From the NCBI GenBank assembly GCA_027946365.1, contig JAPEUQ010000022.1, positions 1 through 64,000 of the forward strand: a stretch of DNA of 64,000 nucleotides, read 5' to 3'. This DNA comes from Kalmusia sp. IMI 367209 (Eukaryota; Ascomycota; Dothideomycetes; Pleosporales; Didymosphaeriaceae). Position 1 is the first letter of the stretch, and the number at the start of each line of letters is the position of its first letter. A model generated the notes under the pieces. That model was not told the DNA's origin and ran no database searches. It worked only from the letters and a program-made list of their open reading frames with translations. The position numbers and the translations under genes were made by a program. This document shows, piece after piece, positions 46,361 through 58,245 of this stretch.

Positions 46361-47189
46361 GTGAGAGGTGGACGGACCAGATGAGGTTCATGGTTTTGTA
46401 CGATAGACATCTTTTGGGTTTGTTTCGTTCAGACAATCGCCGCGAGAAGACCTGAGTGGTCTCAATGGTTTGGCGTCGTGGGTTGGTTGCTGATTTCGTC
46501 ACTTACTTAGATGCGATGGTTGGTCGGTTGTCCACATGGACAATGAGCCTGCAATAGGTATCCCAGCCATCGCTTGCGTGCGGCGACTCGTTTCTCTTTA
46601 TCTTTCGATAATCAAGCAAAAGGCAGAAAAACCCCTTAAAAAACTCATAAAAAGCACAATTCCCAATCTTTGCCTGGTTATCGTGTTGTTTTTCTTTTAC
46701 CTGTTCGACTCCACATCTTTACCACAACGTCGAAAGTCTTACCTAGACATCACTCACGCCAATCATCTAACGCAATGCAAAAGTCTCAGGGGAACTACAT
46801 ATTCAATCCCTATGTCAGCTTACGCAACCCCAGCTTGCTTGAATAACTGCTAAAGCGCACCTCCTCGCCGAAGAAGTGACCAAACAGAAAACCACCACAC
46901 ATCGACCCTTGGCCTTACCTACTACTCGCTATCAATTTTCGTACGATACTCCTTCCTAGCCTTGCTGCTGACACCGTACCCCTGCAAGAGTATGTTACTA
47001 GCGAGATTTGCCACGCATACATAAGCAAAAGATATGTTTAGAGGTCGACCATGTAAAAACGTCCGCACCCTATTCCAGACCCCATGTGCGTACAAAAAAG
47101 TACATTATTCGGAGAGTTTTCAAGTCAGCGTTTGGGGCGAGAAAAAACTTCCCTGCCCGTGGAAATACTGCAAGGATTGCCCGTGCTGG
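46361..47189. other. Intergenic, no gene recognised
   Basis: This is the 3' flank of the unknown basic protein gene. Several overlapping open frames occur from 46980 on, but they are shadows of the hydrolase relic that follows. Confidence 0.35.
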
Positions 47190-47500
47190 ACATCGCCTGG
47201 TTTTCTCCACGACGTGCAGTATGCTCTCCGGCATGCTCAGGAACGGATTGTGCTCAGCCTTGCAAGTCTCTGCCTCAACACTTACACCGAGACGCCGCAA
47301 AATTTCCGCCGTCTGTCTCTGTACCGGCAGCGGCAGCGCCTATGCAGAACAGTTATGTCACCGGGCGGTAGAGATACGCAGCGTGTGCGCCGCATTAGGA
47401 ACCAAGTGCTCGATCCACCGCCGTTGCGCAGGCGCAGCAAGATCGTTGTAGAAGCGATGCGCGGGGTCGGCCATGGTGTACATCGCAGTATCCTCGACGC
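47190..47500 (-). pseudogene. Alpha/beta-hydrolase fragment (salicylate-esterase-like C-terminal part), decayed
   Basis: On the minus strand from 47483 one frame reads MYTMADPAHRFYNDL then RRWIEHLVPNAAHTLRIST and hits a stop. A shifted frame gives VT, a TAA, LFC. A third gives ALPLPVQRQTAEILRRLG followed by AEHNPFLSMPESILHVVEK. In order these resemble the cap and C-terminal region of small fungal alpha/beta-hydrolases, where the catalytic His lies in a (G/A)(H)SPF or EHNPF-type motif. At least two frameshifts and one stop separate them and no N-terminal half is present. It is a relic, not a gene. Confidence 0.6.
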
Positions 47501-50500
47501 TACATCAAAACGAGATACGCGAAAGCACGCCCGGCTTTGGGCGAAGAAAGTAGAGAGCAACAGAGGACGACACACATCAACAACGATAAATTCGGCAGCG
47601 GACCTCCCTCCCTAATCCCAAAAGCGCCCATCGAATTCTCTCCTCCTGCGCGTAGAGAGGCGCACATGTGCACAACCCTTTCAACGCCGCCGCGCCTCCC
47701 TTGCTTCGCCCTCACCTACTTTGCGAATCTTCGGTCGGCGACAACGATCTCCTTTGCTTGTTGCTCGATAAGCTAGTGAGTTTATCTTCGATGCATTGTG
47801 CGCCCTTTCGAAGGCCGACCAAGGGTATGTTTTGTGTGCTGGGCTGCCGCGGACAAGAGGTAGGGTAGTTTGCTTTTGCAAAGACGGCGCGGACAGGTGC
47901 GACGTGCTCTGTAGTGTGCTAGGAACCGTGAACGGACGAGCGTGGCTTGGGCTCTGTCGGCATGATGCTGAGCTGTTCAGCTGTGACGGAAATTATCTGG
48001 CTCTGGGTAGTGCTCAGCAAGAAGGAGAGCGGTGGGTAAGAAGCTCTTCGAACTCGATATCCATCCTGTCTCACGGTTGTTCAAATACTTCAACACTGTG
48101 TGAAGATCCTGCTCCACAGTCTCATCGATGTCGACAACGTTCAGCTCCTTGTCTATTTCCATATCTGTCAATGTGAACGGTCGTCGTTCGAGCTAGACCT
48201 ACAATCCACCTAGTGCCATCTCACTACTCTAAAATCTCACAGGGCTACGGCCACGGTAGGCCTCAAGGCCAGGAGCGGCAAATGGGCGCTGTTTCGCTCG
48301 CTCGCTCGCTGAGGGAGAGATAATCCGCACTCCCCTGCAGCAATGCGACACAGCTGCACGACATCCGCGGCGGATTGTAGAAGTTGTCAATTGAGCATGG
48401 AGATAACTGAGCAAGGTTGGGTCATACAGGCGACTAGAGGACTAGAGGATAGCAGAAGGCCTTATCGAACGGGTCGACTAAGATAGTCGGCCTGGAGCGT
48501 TGTCGAAGCGAGTGGTGACGTCTCGGTTGAACGGAAAAAGGGAGCTTTGACGGGCTACCTTCGAAGTTCACCAAAGGTCCAAGATCTATGCGTGAGAAGG
48601 TTGTGCGCAGAAGAGAAGGCGCATCGTTGCTCTACTCACCCTGGTTACCTCTTTCGGCAAACGATCGTCTATCAAGCAACCCCAAGCTTTGCGAAGCTTT
48701 CCGTGAGCGGGCTTATTTCTCACACACCCTACCCCTCACATAGCCGGCTGGCCAACCAGCATTCTTCCCAACACCCTTCTCATGCCTCAGCACTGCACGT
48801 GGAATCGGCGTTAAAAATAGCTGCGGCAAAGATAAGCTGCACCACCCTTCGCTCTCGACACCAAAACCAACAACATCAGATCTGAAAGCGGAAACGGGTT
48901 CGCACCACAAGCCCACTCAGAGATACACAGGGTGCCAAAAATCGGCATCGAAGTGTGCCTGCTATCGGCGGTACATTCCGTTAGACAGTCTTGTTCCCGG
49001 TTCCGACAACAAGGCGTAGTGTGGTTCGATGTTCCCTAAAGCGCGGTCCGCTAAGCACATCGCCCACCTTCGATCGGGACCGTACAATTAGTGCCACAAA
49101 GGTTACAGTAGGTAACCGCAAGAAAAGAGTCGCAATCGACCGGTGAATACCCGGACTTGTATCGCAGGTGTGCCCAAATCATTCGCAAACTGCTTTGTCC
49201 CAGGGTCCATGATTGTTATGGGGTAACGGCGTGGGACCAGGGTGGATGTTCGCTAGACGTCGGAAATTTGTGTCGAACAGAGGTATTGCATACTGGTATA
49301 TATCAAGATGCGACCAACGGCAGAGGCACGAATGCTACGCCACGCTCAGCCATCGGACAAGCCCGCTTTTCCAGGCCACCCCAAATCTATAGGACCAAAT
49401 TTTTTTACCTCTTCCATCTCTTCCCATCTATTTCCTATCCCGCCATACAACATCAGCCATCTAGATTACCCCAGGCATAGTCATGCTCGCTAAAGCTTAT
49501 CCACAGTAGCGAGCCGATAAACGTCTTACTCACGCGGGTGCTTACAGCCAGACATCATACGGCACTAAAGAACGCAACATCTAGGAAAACATGATGAATG
49601 CCCAAGAAGGCAGAAAATGCGCTGTTAGTCGTCCTTCAAACATGGTCCAGGAGGGATTTCGTATTGTGGATGCTCGGTCAATATTAATGAAGAAACTTCG
49701 GACTTGTCAGAGCTGCATAGAACGATGTGGGATCAGATCTCGGGGCATAGATCTCAAACAGCATTAGTTATGTAGCTGAGTTATTGTATCCATATTCCGC
49801 GATTGTTTCCGGATCAGAGCCTAAACCCTCAATAGAAGACAGATGTCGACCCTCAGGTCATGGTTGATTGATATACGATGGACTCATTTCGAAGAAACAC
49901 AAGCAGTGATAACTGGCAAGGAAATATATCGTTTACAGGAAAGCACGGCCGATAGCGGGGAACTTTGCCCCACCCACTGTTTACCTTGTAGGGCTGTCGG
50001 ATAAGGGAGCTGGAATAAAGATAGACTTTTCGGAACGGCTCCGAACAGGCCAAGCCGTGCACGCTGCTTAGATCATAGCTACTAACGAGCTGAAGCGGAT
50101 ACTCGCCCCGTGAGAACCGCTGTGGCTCGAATCTGGGCGTGGCTGAAATAAGCAGGTTATCAAAAGCCCAAACCGTACTAGTTGCTGTAAATGTGACTAT
50201 ACTTACTGCGACCGCATGGCAATAGGGTGCAATTTTTGTAGGCTGTATGTGGGTTGTTAACGGCCAAACCAGTATGTACCAAGATCAGTACCAAGACAGC
50301 AGCGGAATACGTATTTCGTAGACTGGGAGGAAGTATTACGCTATTTCCAAGCCAAGACGGAGGGTAAGACCCTGCAGAGTCTCACCTCTTTCCAGGAGAG
50401 GTTTTAACATGGTAGAAACGACAGATTGGGTGCGACTAGAGGACTAACTCATCCGCTGCATCGGTCCCGCAACCCAAGGATGTCATTGGCGTGTCTAGGC

Positions 50501-51430
50501 AAGGCTTGGAATGTTGTAGGAGACTTCTCTACGAGCCACTAACCCCAGGAGTTCGGCGAATACTTGACGGTAAAAAGACGCTCAACGGCCCAGCGAACTG
50601 TAAAGTTACAGCTGTACCTGAAACTTTGCGTTGGGCCCTCTTAATTGGCGGGATGCTGTCATTTCAGCCCGGCCTAGCGCTGACGACAGCCGTAGCTGTT
50701 CGGGGCCAGGATGTCGACCCGACTCTCCATGTCAAGATTCCCATGGGATGTAAACTTCCAGAGGCAATCTGAATGTTAGATGGTGTGAACGGTGCTTCCA
50801 TAGCATGGGGAACGCTATGTGAAAGCTTCCGCGCTCGTGAAGACTCCAGATGAGGGGCTCGTATAATCCTATGATCGCCAACAGGGTCCTCGTTGATCAT
50901 GGAGGGGATGCTTTGGCGTCAACGCTTGCCCGCTGCTGGCGGATGCTCTCCCGACCGGCGGCCGCGGCCGCGCCCCCTAGAACAAGGGTCGATGGGGCGG
51001 TGAAAGCATGCGAAGTGTATGCTAAGGTGGTTTGGACGTTGCCTATCAGTCCCGAGGCTCAAAGAGCGCAGCAGAATACGAAGTGACCGTTTGGCAATCC
51101 CTCAGAGCCGCATCACTGATTAACCGCGAGTGCCACCGAAGGCGGACGCTTCCATTTCTTGGGCAAGGCCACAGTGCTGCTTGGGAAGATGCAGTCAGCA
51201 GGGCGCACCCGCACGGTGGAAGTGAGGAGCATTAGGGTTGAGTGGTATCCAGCCAAGCTCCTAAGCACTCTACTGTAGCCCGTGGAGGGCTGCAGAAGCG
51301 GCGTGGGCACCAGTCCATCATTGCCGTGACGAGAGTAGCGAGGGTGCCATTGGCATGCTGTGGCTGTTTTCCCACGCGCTGGTCCAACAACAGGGGCGCC
51401 ATGTCTCAAGCTGCAGGCGGGCCAGAATTC
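47501..51430. other. Long gene-poor region
   Basis: About 3.9 kb without a supported gene. A 64-residue acidic frame at 48171-47977 (minus) looks faintly coding but has no partner exon. A GCGGCCGCGGCCGC block lies near 50960. No tRNA, LTR or terminal inverted repeat was recognised by eye, though a decayed transposon could hide here. Confidence 0.4.
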
Positions 51431-51456
51431 GTCGACGTGCACCCATGCACGTCGAC
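51431..51456. promoter_or_regulatory. Perfect 11-bp inverted repeat upstream of the bZIP gene
   Basis: Arms GTCGACGTGCA (51431-51441) and TGCACGTCGAC (51446-51456) are exact reverse complements separated by CCCA. Each arm contains an ACGT core, the type of sequence bZIP proteins bind. It lies about 310 bp upstream of the bZIP start codon. Confidence 0.55.
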
Positions 51457-51763
51457 ATAGGCTGGCCTACTAAGCACCGAGCGTTGCAGCGTTGGCAAAC
51501 CCGCCCCAAGCCGTTCTCTCAACGCCGGGGTGGGCATGGGCGCCGACAAGGGTGTCGCCGAACGTGAATCCCACATCTGAGCTCGCGCGCGGCCGGCCTA
51601 CAGCCCAGATCTCAGCGTGTGTTAAATACTCCCACGCCCACTACCCCCAAGCTTAGCATTGCTTGCCCTAGCTCCCCACGACACCTCGTGTAGGTTGCTC
51701 GGTCGTGAATGTCTGTCCATCTCTTGCACCACCTGTGATACCCACCGAGACGCCTCTGTCGCC

Positions 51764-52787
51764 ATGGATTACTCTTACTTCAGCGCACCGCCGCAGACCT
51801 ACTTCATGGGCATGCCGTCCAACGGCTTCGCCCAGGGCGTCGATCCCGACACCATCCGTAGCATTGTGAGTCCAAAGGCCGAAATGGTGATCCGGAGCCC
51901 CGCACGCACCGCGTGTGACATGGACTAATCGCTTGCGTAGGAACCCTTGGAGGCCGGCTTTCTCGCTGGGCCGTATGACGCCTTCTCTTTCAACGCCAAC
52001 GGGCTGCCGACGACCCACGGCTCGCCCGACCCCGCGATAGCAGCGACGCCGCTGCAAGTCGGCAGCGTCGACAGCGGCATCGGCGCCGAGATGGAGGACA
52101 GTCGGGCGAGCAGGACGCGGAGCAGCAGCGAGGAGAAGGAGGCAGGCTTGACGCCCGCTCAGAGCCGGCGAAAGGCGCAGAACCGAGCAGCGTACGTCGT
52201 ACCTTCCCATCTCACCCGGCAGGAAGGAGCAAGTCGAAGCTGACGCCTTCCTCCGCAGGCAGCGCGCCTTCCGCGAGCGCAAAGAACGCCATGTGCGCGA
52301 CCTCGAGGCCAAGCTGTCGGCCCTCGAGTCCAGCACCCACTCGCTGCAGTCCGACAACGAGCGCCTGAAGCTCGCCCTGCAACGCGCCCGCACCGAGAAC
52401 GAGATACTACGCGCTACCACAGGCCATTCGCCCACGTCCTCGCGGCCCGTCTCTGCCAGCTACCCTTCCCCCGGCGCCCACCTCCCCGACGAAGAGGGCG
52501 ACGACCCCTACAACGTCCAGTCGCTGTCAAATGGCAGCGTGGTGAATAGCGCCGACAAAGACCAACCCCGCCGCAAGCACAAGAGCCGCGAAATCCCCGC
52601 CGCTCAGACGTGGGATCTCATCCAGTCACATCCCCTGGTCAAGCAGGGCCTTGTCGACATAGCCGACGTTTGCGAGCGCCTGAAGGGTGCCGCCCGTTGC
52701 GATGGCCACGGTCCCGTTTTCGAAGAGACCATTGTCTGGGCAGCAATCGAGAGCTCGCGGAGAAGCGGCGGTGACGAATTGATCTAA
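51764..52787 (+). CDS. AP-1-like bZIP transcription factor
   Basis: A DNA-binding regulator of 293 residues from three exons (51764-51865, 51941-52191, 52259-52787) with phase-consistent GT..AG introns. The basic region is completed by splicing: RRKAQNRA at the end of exon 2 joins AQRAFRERKERH in exon 3 (about 110-130). The signature NRAAQRAFRER is that of the Yap/AP-1 group. A leucine zipper follows (LEAKLSALE to ENEIL). The C-terminus (SHPLVKQGLVDIADVCERL) includes two Cys in a VCERLKGAARC arrangement that recalls, but is much shorter than, the redox Cys-rich domain of Yap1. Function in stress response is likely by family but not shown. The N-terminus (MDYSYFSAPPQTYFMG) is aromatic-rich. 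Confidence 0.9.
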
Positions 52788-55562
52788 GACCTCGCCCTGA
52801 CTGCACTTTGGCGTCTGGGCGAAGGCGGCGGGAGTTCTCCGGTTCATTGATTCACTTTATACCCGTTCATGACTATACTTTCCGAAGCGTCCATGGGAAG
52901 ACGGCTTCTGACGACGGCGTTTTGCGGGGTTCAGGTATCACATTTTAATCTGCATTTGCACCATGGGGGAATCAGGTTCCAAGGGAAAAGACTAGGGCAA
53001 TCGGAAAAGTCTTTTCACATCGACGATTTGGCTTTGCGACACGTCTCGTGCGCGTATGCCCGTGCCCATCCACCCTGTGTCAGTAGGATGGGGTGTAGGT
53101 AGAATAAGAGAATAAATATGTCTCAGAGTAGTTCATATTTCGATGCCTCATCGCTGATTTTGTGTCATGAAACTTGATAGTGTCGGAACTCAAGTCCATG
53201 CCAGGTCTTATTTGGACATTGATCATCACTGAACAAAATACGAGAAGACGAGGAGTGCATTGCTGTATTACATGCGTAAGCTTCATGTCCATGGTCCGGA
53301 GGGAGGGGCCTAACCCACTAGTACACTACGCGAACCAGCATGTCGGAGTTCTCGACCTGATCATCTTGTACGCTTGTGTTGATGTTGCAACAGGCTACTC
53401 TTTGCAACAAGCCCACGTGGAAAGCTGCTGCTCAACAGGACGAAACGAGCCAATTTCCCCTCAACTGCGCTCCACCCCTACCAGTCTGATCTCTCCGATC
53501 GTCAAGCCCTATGTACTAAATCGAGAGCTAGCGGGAACCGCCTTTTGCGGGTGGAACAACGCATCATTCGCCAGCGTTCCTCGAGAACCCTCAACGACCT
53601 GGTCACACTGAGCTTGTGGATGGTGCTCACTTCGAAAGCTGGGTCCGCATTGAACGCCGTCAACAATGTGGCTGACGTTGACAGCATGCTTGCCAATACT
53701 CCTTCCGATGGGGGAAGGGGGGAATCCTGCGAGTCTAGATGCGACGGAGGGGAACGGTCGAAAGTGATCTCATGAATCGGCCGCTATGCATACGTTCAAA
53801 CGATGTCCTGTTCCCTACAAGGTTGAGCTGGTCGGGATGTGTTAATGGACTGTATTGGCTTAGGTGATGGTGGGTACGACACTTCCCCACCTGTCCGGAG
53901 ACTTTTGGGTGGCAGAGATGAAGCGCTGTCCTATCCGCATTTTCAGCAGACCATGGGCGTGCGACACGGGCGGCCATCGAGTGACAAGAAGGCTAGCAAG
54001 TCACCTTGTATGGGAAGTTGCCCTTTGCTATGAGCGGAACCTCCTCCGGCTCGAGGCCATTAGCCATAGCTACCGCTGCCATAAAGCTTGACCTGAAAGC
54101 CGTCGGAATTGGGCGACAACTGCGGAAACCCGCCGCAACGAACTCAATGGCTTTTGAGCGCACGGGAAAGGATAAGAACTAAGACTGCATGTCGCGCTGG
54201 AGTGTCACCTTGTGAGTCAAGTGTACCCTGGATTGGGTTTTTAGGGATCAGTATGTGACAAACATGTGTTCCTTTGACGGCGGTCATTGCTTGTGTGATT
54301 CGAGAAATGAGGCAGCTTAGCTGCCTACCTGCGCAAGGCTAACGTTGTCCAGTTACTCGCACCAGGTGCGTACGGTACGTACTTTGCATGCTTATATGAT
54401 CATTACATGGTTGAGGCTATCAAATTAATGAAGCTCTTTCTGCACAATTTTGACACTCGTACACTGCAATCCACTGTGTGTTGTGTGTGGCACATGCCAT
54501 GGCGTTCACGGACCGGCAAGGGCGGTATACAGGCCGTGTACATTGAATCACCTCGGTTAAAGAGACTACCATCGCTCAGAGGTGGGAGTCCTACATCTTT
54601 CGGCCAACGCCATTCGCTCTACAGTGATAGCGAGATGTTTCTTTCAACCGTGTGCGTATTTGATGATCGAGTCAGACTGCGCCATCATCTGTAGTGTGTG
54701 TCCTCAAGCGGAAAAGAAACGGGATGATATTCTGCACGGACCGAAGACACTTTCGACTCTGTCGCCAATTGGCTGGAGTGTTGAAATCACGCTGCGGTAG
54801 GCAGCTCACCGCTCAATGTCGCAAGGCGGCCTTGTCTCTACGAGGTAATCGTATTCCGAATCATATCTAGAAAACATGCGGCGTTGACACAGTCTCGGAG
54901 TCAAATCAAGGCCGACATAGGACGAGAGCGGAGCACGCACGCGGCTGGCCCGCACTTCGGGGCTTCATTGCTCGAAGCGCTCTGTGATGCATCTGATGTT
55001 GTTGGCATGGGGCCAAAGCATTGACCCGCGTGCATGTTAGCGAGAGAGCATGCTTAATGACCCCTGTGATAGATGATCCTCCAAATCCTATTCGGAACGT
55101 GTAAGCAGCTTCTGCGCCATGTCAGCTCTGCGAAATTTGTATGCGACTACTTAGGTAAGCTGCCCAGCGCTAGGATGACATTTAGATAACCCAGACCCCT
55201 GTCGATGGCGTCCACACGCATGGCAAAGTCAGCAGGCGGGGTAAGGCAATGGCAGTGGATTTCGCTGTCGGCTGCGCGAGAGTGGGTCTGGCTCTGATGT
55301 TTCATCCACTCGTACGTTCAGTGCATTTAGCCTGCGTCTATACATTTATCTCCCGTGCTGTGGCTCAACTCGGCCCCGCGTGGATGGAAGGAGTCATTTT
55401 GCGCGTTGTCCTCCGTGTTCAGCAGAGACTCTCTCCTCAAGTCCCGGCATCGACTCAGCCCTTGAGCAAGTAGACGCTGTTGATTTCGGTTGTGTAGGAG
55501 TCGGCAGAGCGCTCGACAAATACCGAACTTCGCCGCTGTATCACTGACGCCATTCAAGTGCC
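52788..55562. other. 2.8-kb gene-poor region
   Basis: No gene is supported. Several short open frames (for example 53545-53775, 54407-54694) lack motifs and splice partners. No repeat was recognised by eye. Confidence 0.4.
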
Positions 55563-56608
55563 TCAATCCCAATCACTATCGTCCGAGTCTGCACCCGATT
55601 TGCCCTGTCTTATCTTGCTCGCGCTAGTGTCGGCATCTTCATCAGGCTTGTTGCGCCTCAGACGTGTATCCCCAATGCGCACTGCGCCGATGTCCACCAA
55701 TAGCTTCTCCACGTCTGTTACATTTTGTAAAGTCAGTAAGCGTTCTCGAGCTATGTAGAGGACTGTGTGATTGGGTATAGTTTGTTCCAATCCAGCCTGT
55801 AAAGGGTGCAGAGGCACATTGTAAGCCGCGCAAGTGCGGCATGAAGCCAGGCTACGGACGCGGGGAATCTTTCGGAGTAAACAAACGGCGTACCTTCTGC
55901 ATTGGTCTGCGTACCACGCAGCTCGCGCAACGTCACCAGCTGCTTCTTAATGTCACCGTCCTTATAGACTAGAACCGTTGGGGTATTTTTCTCAGGGTAG
56001 CCCTCGATACACAGGTCGGCGCGGATCTGGCAGAACTTGACATCTCCAAAGCGCTTGGCCAGCTCGCGCCAGATCTCAATCATGATTCGAGACTCGCCGT
56101 TGGTGCCGTGCGACGAGGTTAGGAGCACCAGCACGTAAGCCTTGCTGGAGGTCTCGGTGACGTCCCGCGAGTAGTCGGGCTTCTGGAGGTGGTAGACCTG
56201 GTTATACACTGAAGCCGTATTGATCGTCGATAGCTCCTGCAGCCGCTTGTTCCTGCTGTGCGTTAGGCATCCACTGCTGCACGGGGCCACTCGCGCTAGA
56301 GTACCGGTATTGCTCGAGGAATTCATCGTCCTCCTCATCCTCCAGTTCGGCGAGCTCGTCTAGATCCTTGCCTTCGAGCCTGTTCTCATGTGCCAGTCTG
56401 CGTGCCTCCTCTAGTGCTTCCTGGATCATAGGCGTGGGCGAAGGAGGCTTCTCGGGAATAACGCCGTGCTTGCGGAGGATATCGTTCCTGCAATAGGTCC
56501 TGTCAACCACTTTGACGTACAGTGCGCGATGTAAGAGTCGACCCACCATTCTGTGTCTGCATTGGGATCGTCGATGGGAACGTTGACGGGCACGTCTGGC
56601 ATTTGCAT
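55563..56608 (-). CDS. Phosducin-like protein 2 (thioredoxin-fold, VIAF/PLP2 group)
   Basis: A cytosolic cofactor of the CCT chaperonin in actin/tubulin folding, by homology to PLP2. Four exons (56608-56547, 56487-56305, 56252-55894, 55714-55563) give 251 residues in phase. The start is the family NADTEWNDILRKHGVIP segment, restored across intron 1. Then come PMIQEALEEARRLAHENRLE, an acidic stretch, NKRLQELSTINT, and the thioredoxin-like domain with YSRDVTETSSKAYVLVLL and RADLCIEGYPEKNTPTVLVY. The C-terminus is acidic (SGADSDDSDWD). As in the family, the thioredoxin fold lacks a CXXC active site. The last intron is long, 179 bp (55893-55715). Confidence 0.92.
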
Positions 56609-57964
56609 GGTCGCAAAATGGCACTGGAAGCGGCAAGGGCGAAAGCGTGGAGAATCGAGTTTGGAAAAAGCGCGTGCTGCGGGTTCAGAGATTGCTAGGT
56701 ACGTCGCTTGCGCACAATGTATGCGTTGTTGTTGCCTGCGTGGAGCTCTTCTGACGACTGACGTGGGAGGCCTGAGGTTGCCTTCAGAAACTGTGCGCGC
56801 GTACCCCTGCAGATCCTTTCACCCCACCCCCGCGCTACGTCATATCAAACCTCTGGAGGCAGTGTTTCAACATCACGTCACAATACATGCGACAACCCAG
56901 AATGTATAGCAAAAGCTCCGGCTCGACCCGGTGTCGTAGATCCATGCAAGCGACAGCGTTCATATGTCACGTGCTCTTAGTCACATGCGGTGTGCTTATA
57001 CAGGTGGGAGCAAACCACCAGGGCTTAAATGTCATGTGGCAAACACGCGTAAGGCTTGAGTCAAAACGGTCCAATCTTTGTTTTCTCAAGGCTGCTGATG
57101 TATTCAAAGTCGTGCGGGTCTCGTGCCCTGGCAGCTGCTGGGCAGCGGCAAAAGCTTCCTATTGAGAAATATGCGCGGTCTAATATCTGATACCCGTTCT
57201 AGTAGAGATTTTTGACGCAAAGAGATATCTAAGAATAATTTACAGAAAGTAATTTAACCAGAAAAATCAGTCTCTCTCACCACTGCCTCAAAAATTCGTA
57301 GATTGAAGGGTAGTAATAAATAAGGATTTTTTTAATAATGTCCTCTCTCGGCGGTCTTGTCTTATTAATCGATGCCCGATACCAATTTACGAGAGTTGGA
57401 AGTCTAAGGGAAGTGTTGAGGACACAGTTCCGGTACTGGAAACCTTGAAGTGGGGAACTGAACCACACTAACGTCTCCACACCGTATGTCGTGATTGAGA
57501 AGATCAATGCTGGACCTATGTCATCATTCTCTTATTAACATCGACGAAATGGGCGGCTGAATTATGTCGGGGGTTTCTCTAAGACTCGTTCCGAATTCAA
57601 AAAATGACACGCCTCATTTGTTTGTTCGAGATAAATCTTCTATATTACTTCCACGAGAACTTGACTGGACGTCGCACGAGAACTTGACTGGACGTCGCAG
57701 ATGACTCCTAGGCACAAGTAATAGGCAGACGATGTGAACATGAACTTATGTGGATCTTTCCCTCGCGGATTGACTTGCAGGTATAGGCAATAGAATGCAT
57801 TCGATGACTTCTATTACCATGGTTCGTAGCACAACAGGTCAAAATTGAGCCATGTAAGTGTCAACGCCAACAGTGGTTTGTGTTCATAGGTGATCCCAAC
57901 ACTTCCTGGAGGAATCACTGTGAAGTATAAAAGAAAGTAATGCCCCGGCTCATTCTTAGAAATT
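56609..57964. other. Intergenic, no gene recognised
   Basis: This holds the PLP2 promoter, then AT-rich sequence. A 76-residue minus frame at 57507-57277 has no recognisable motif. A 23-bp tandem duplication lies at 57652-57697. Confidence 0.4.
57652..57697. repeat. Perfect tandem duplication of 23 bp
   Basis: The 23-bp unit beginning CACGAGAACTTGACTGGACG occurs twice in direct contact (57652-57674 and 57675-57697) with no mismatch. Confidence 0.9.
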
Positions 57965-58245
57965 GGCGTTCTGCGTTGGCGTTCGGAGTTTGCGATTGAA
58001 TTTGAAATTGGTTTTCGCTTTTTGATTCGGAGTTTGGTGTTGGCGTTCGAATTTGGTTTATGGATTTGGCTTTTGGATTTGGCTTCTGGGTTTGGCTTCT
58101 AGAGTTGGCGTTTGGAGTTCGGCGTTTGGAGTTCGGCGTTTGGAGTTCGGCGTTTGGAGTCGGCGTTTGGAAGTGGGTATCTACAGTGGGTATTTAGAGT
58201 AGGTGCTTGAGGGATGGTTTTCAGGAGTTGGCATTTGGAACTTGA
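57965..58245. repeat. Degenerate minisatellite, core GGCGTTTGGAGTTC
   Basis: Three perfect 14-bp copies of GGCGTTTGGAGTTC run from 58107 to 58148. A fourth shortened copy follows at 58149-58160 and a partial one after it. Upstream (about 57965-58106) are related 13-14-bp units such as GGATTTGGCTTTT, GGATTTGGCTTCT and GGGTTTGGCTTCT. The whole array is T/G-rich on the plus strand and C-poor. Confidence 0.8.

Noticed and set aside
47034..47615. 193-residue plus-strand open frame
   Set aside because: It is antisense to the alpha/beta-hydrolase relic and is Arg/Cys-rich in the way expected for a shadow frame.
47977..48171. 64-residue acidic minus-strand frame (MTDMEIDKELNVVDID...)
   Set aside because: Composition looks coding, but there are no neighbouring exons or family match; too short to support.
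50950..50980. GCGGCCGCGGCCGC-rich block as a possible CpG-type regulatory element
   Set aside because: Short, single and without adjacent gene; no basis for a function.
57277..57507. 76-residue minus-strand frame
   Set aside because: No motif or splice partner; AT-rich surroundings make chance frames likely.
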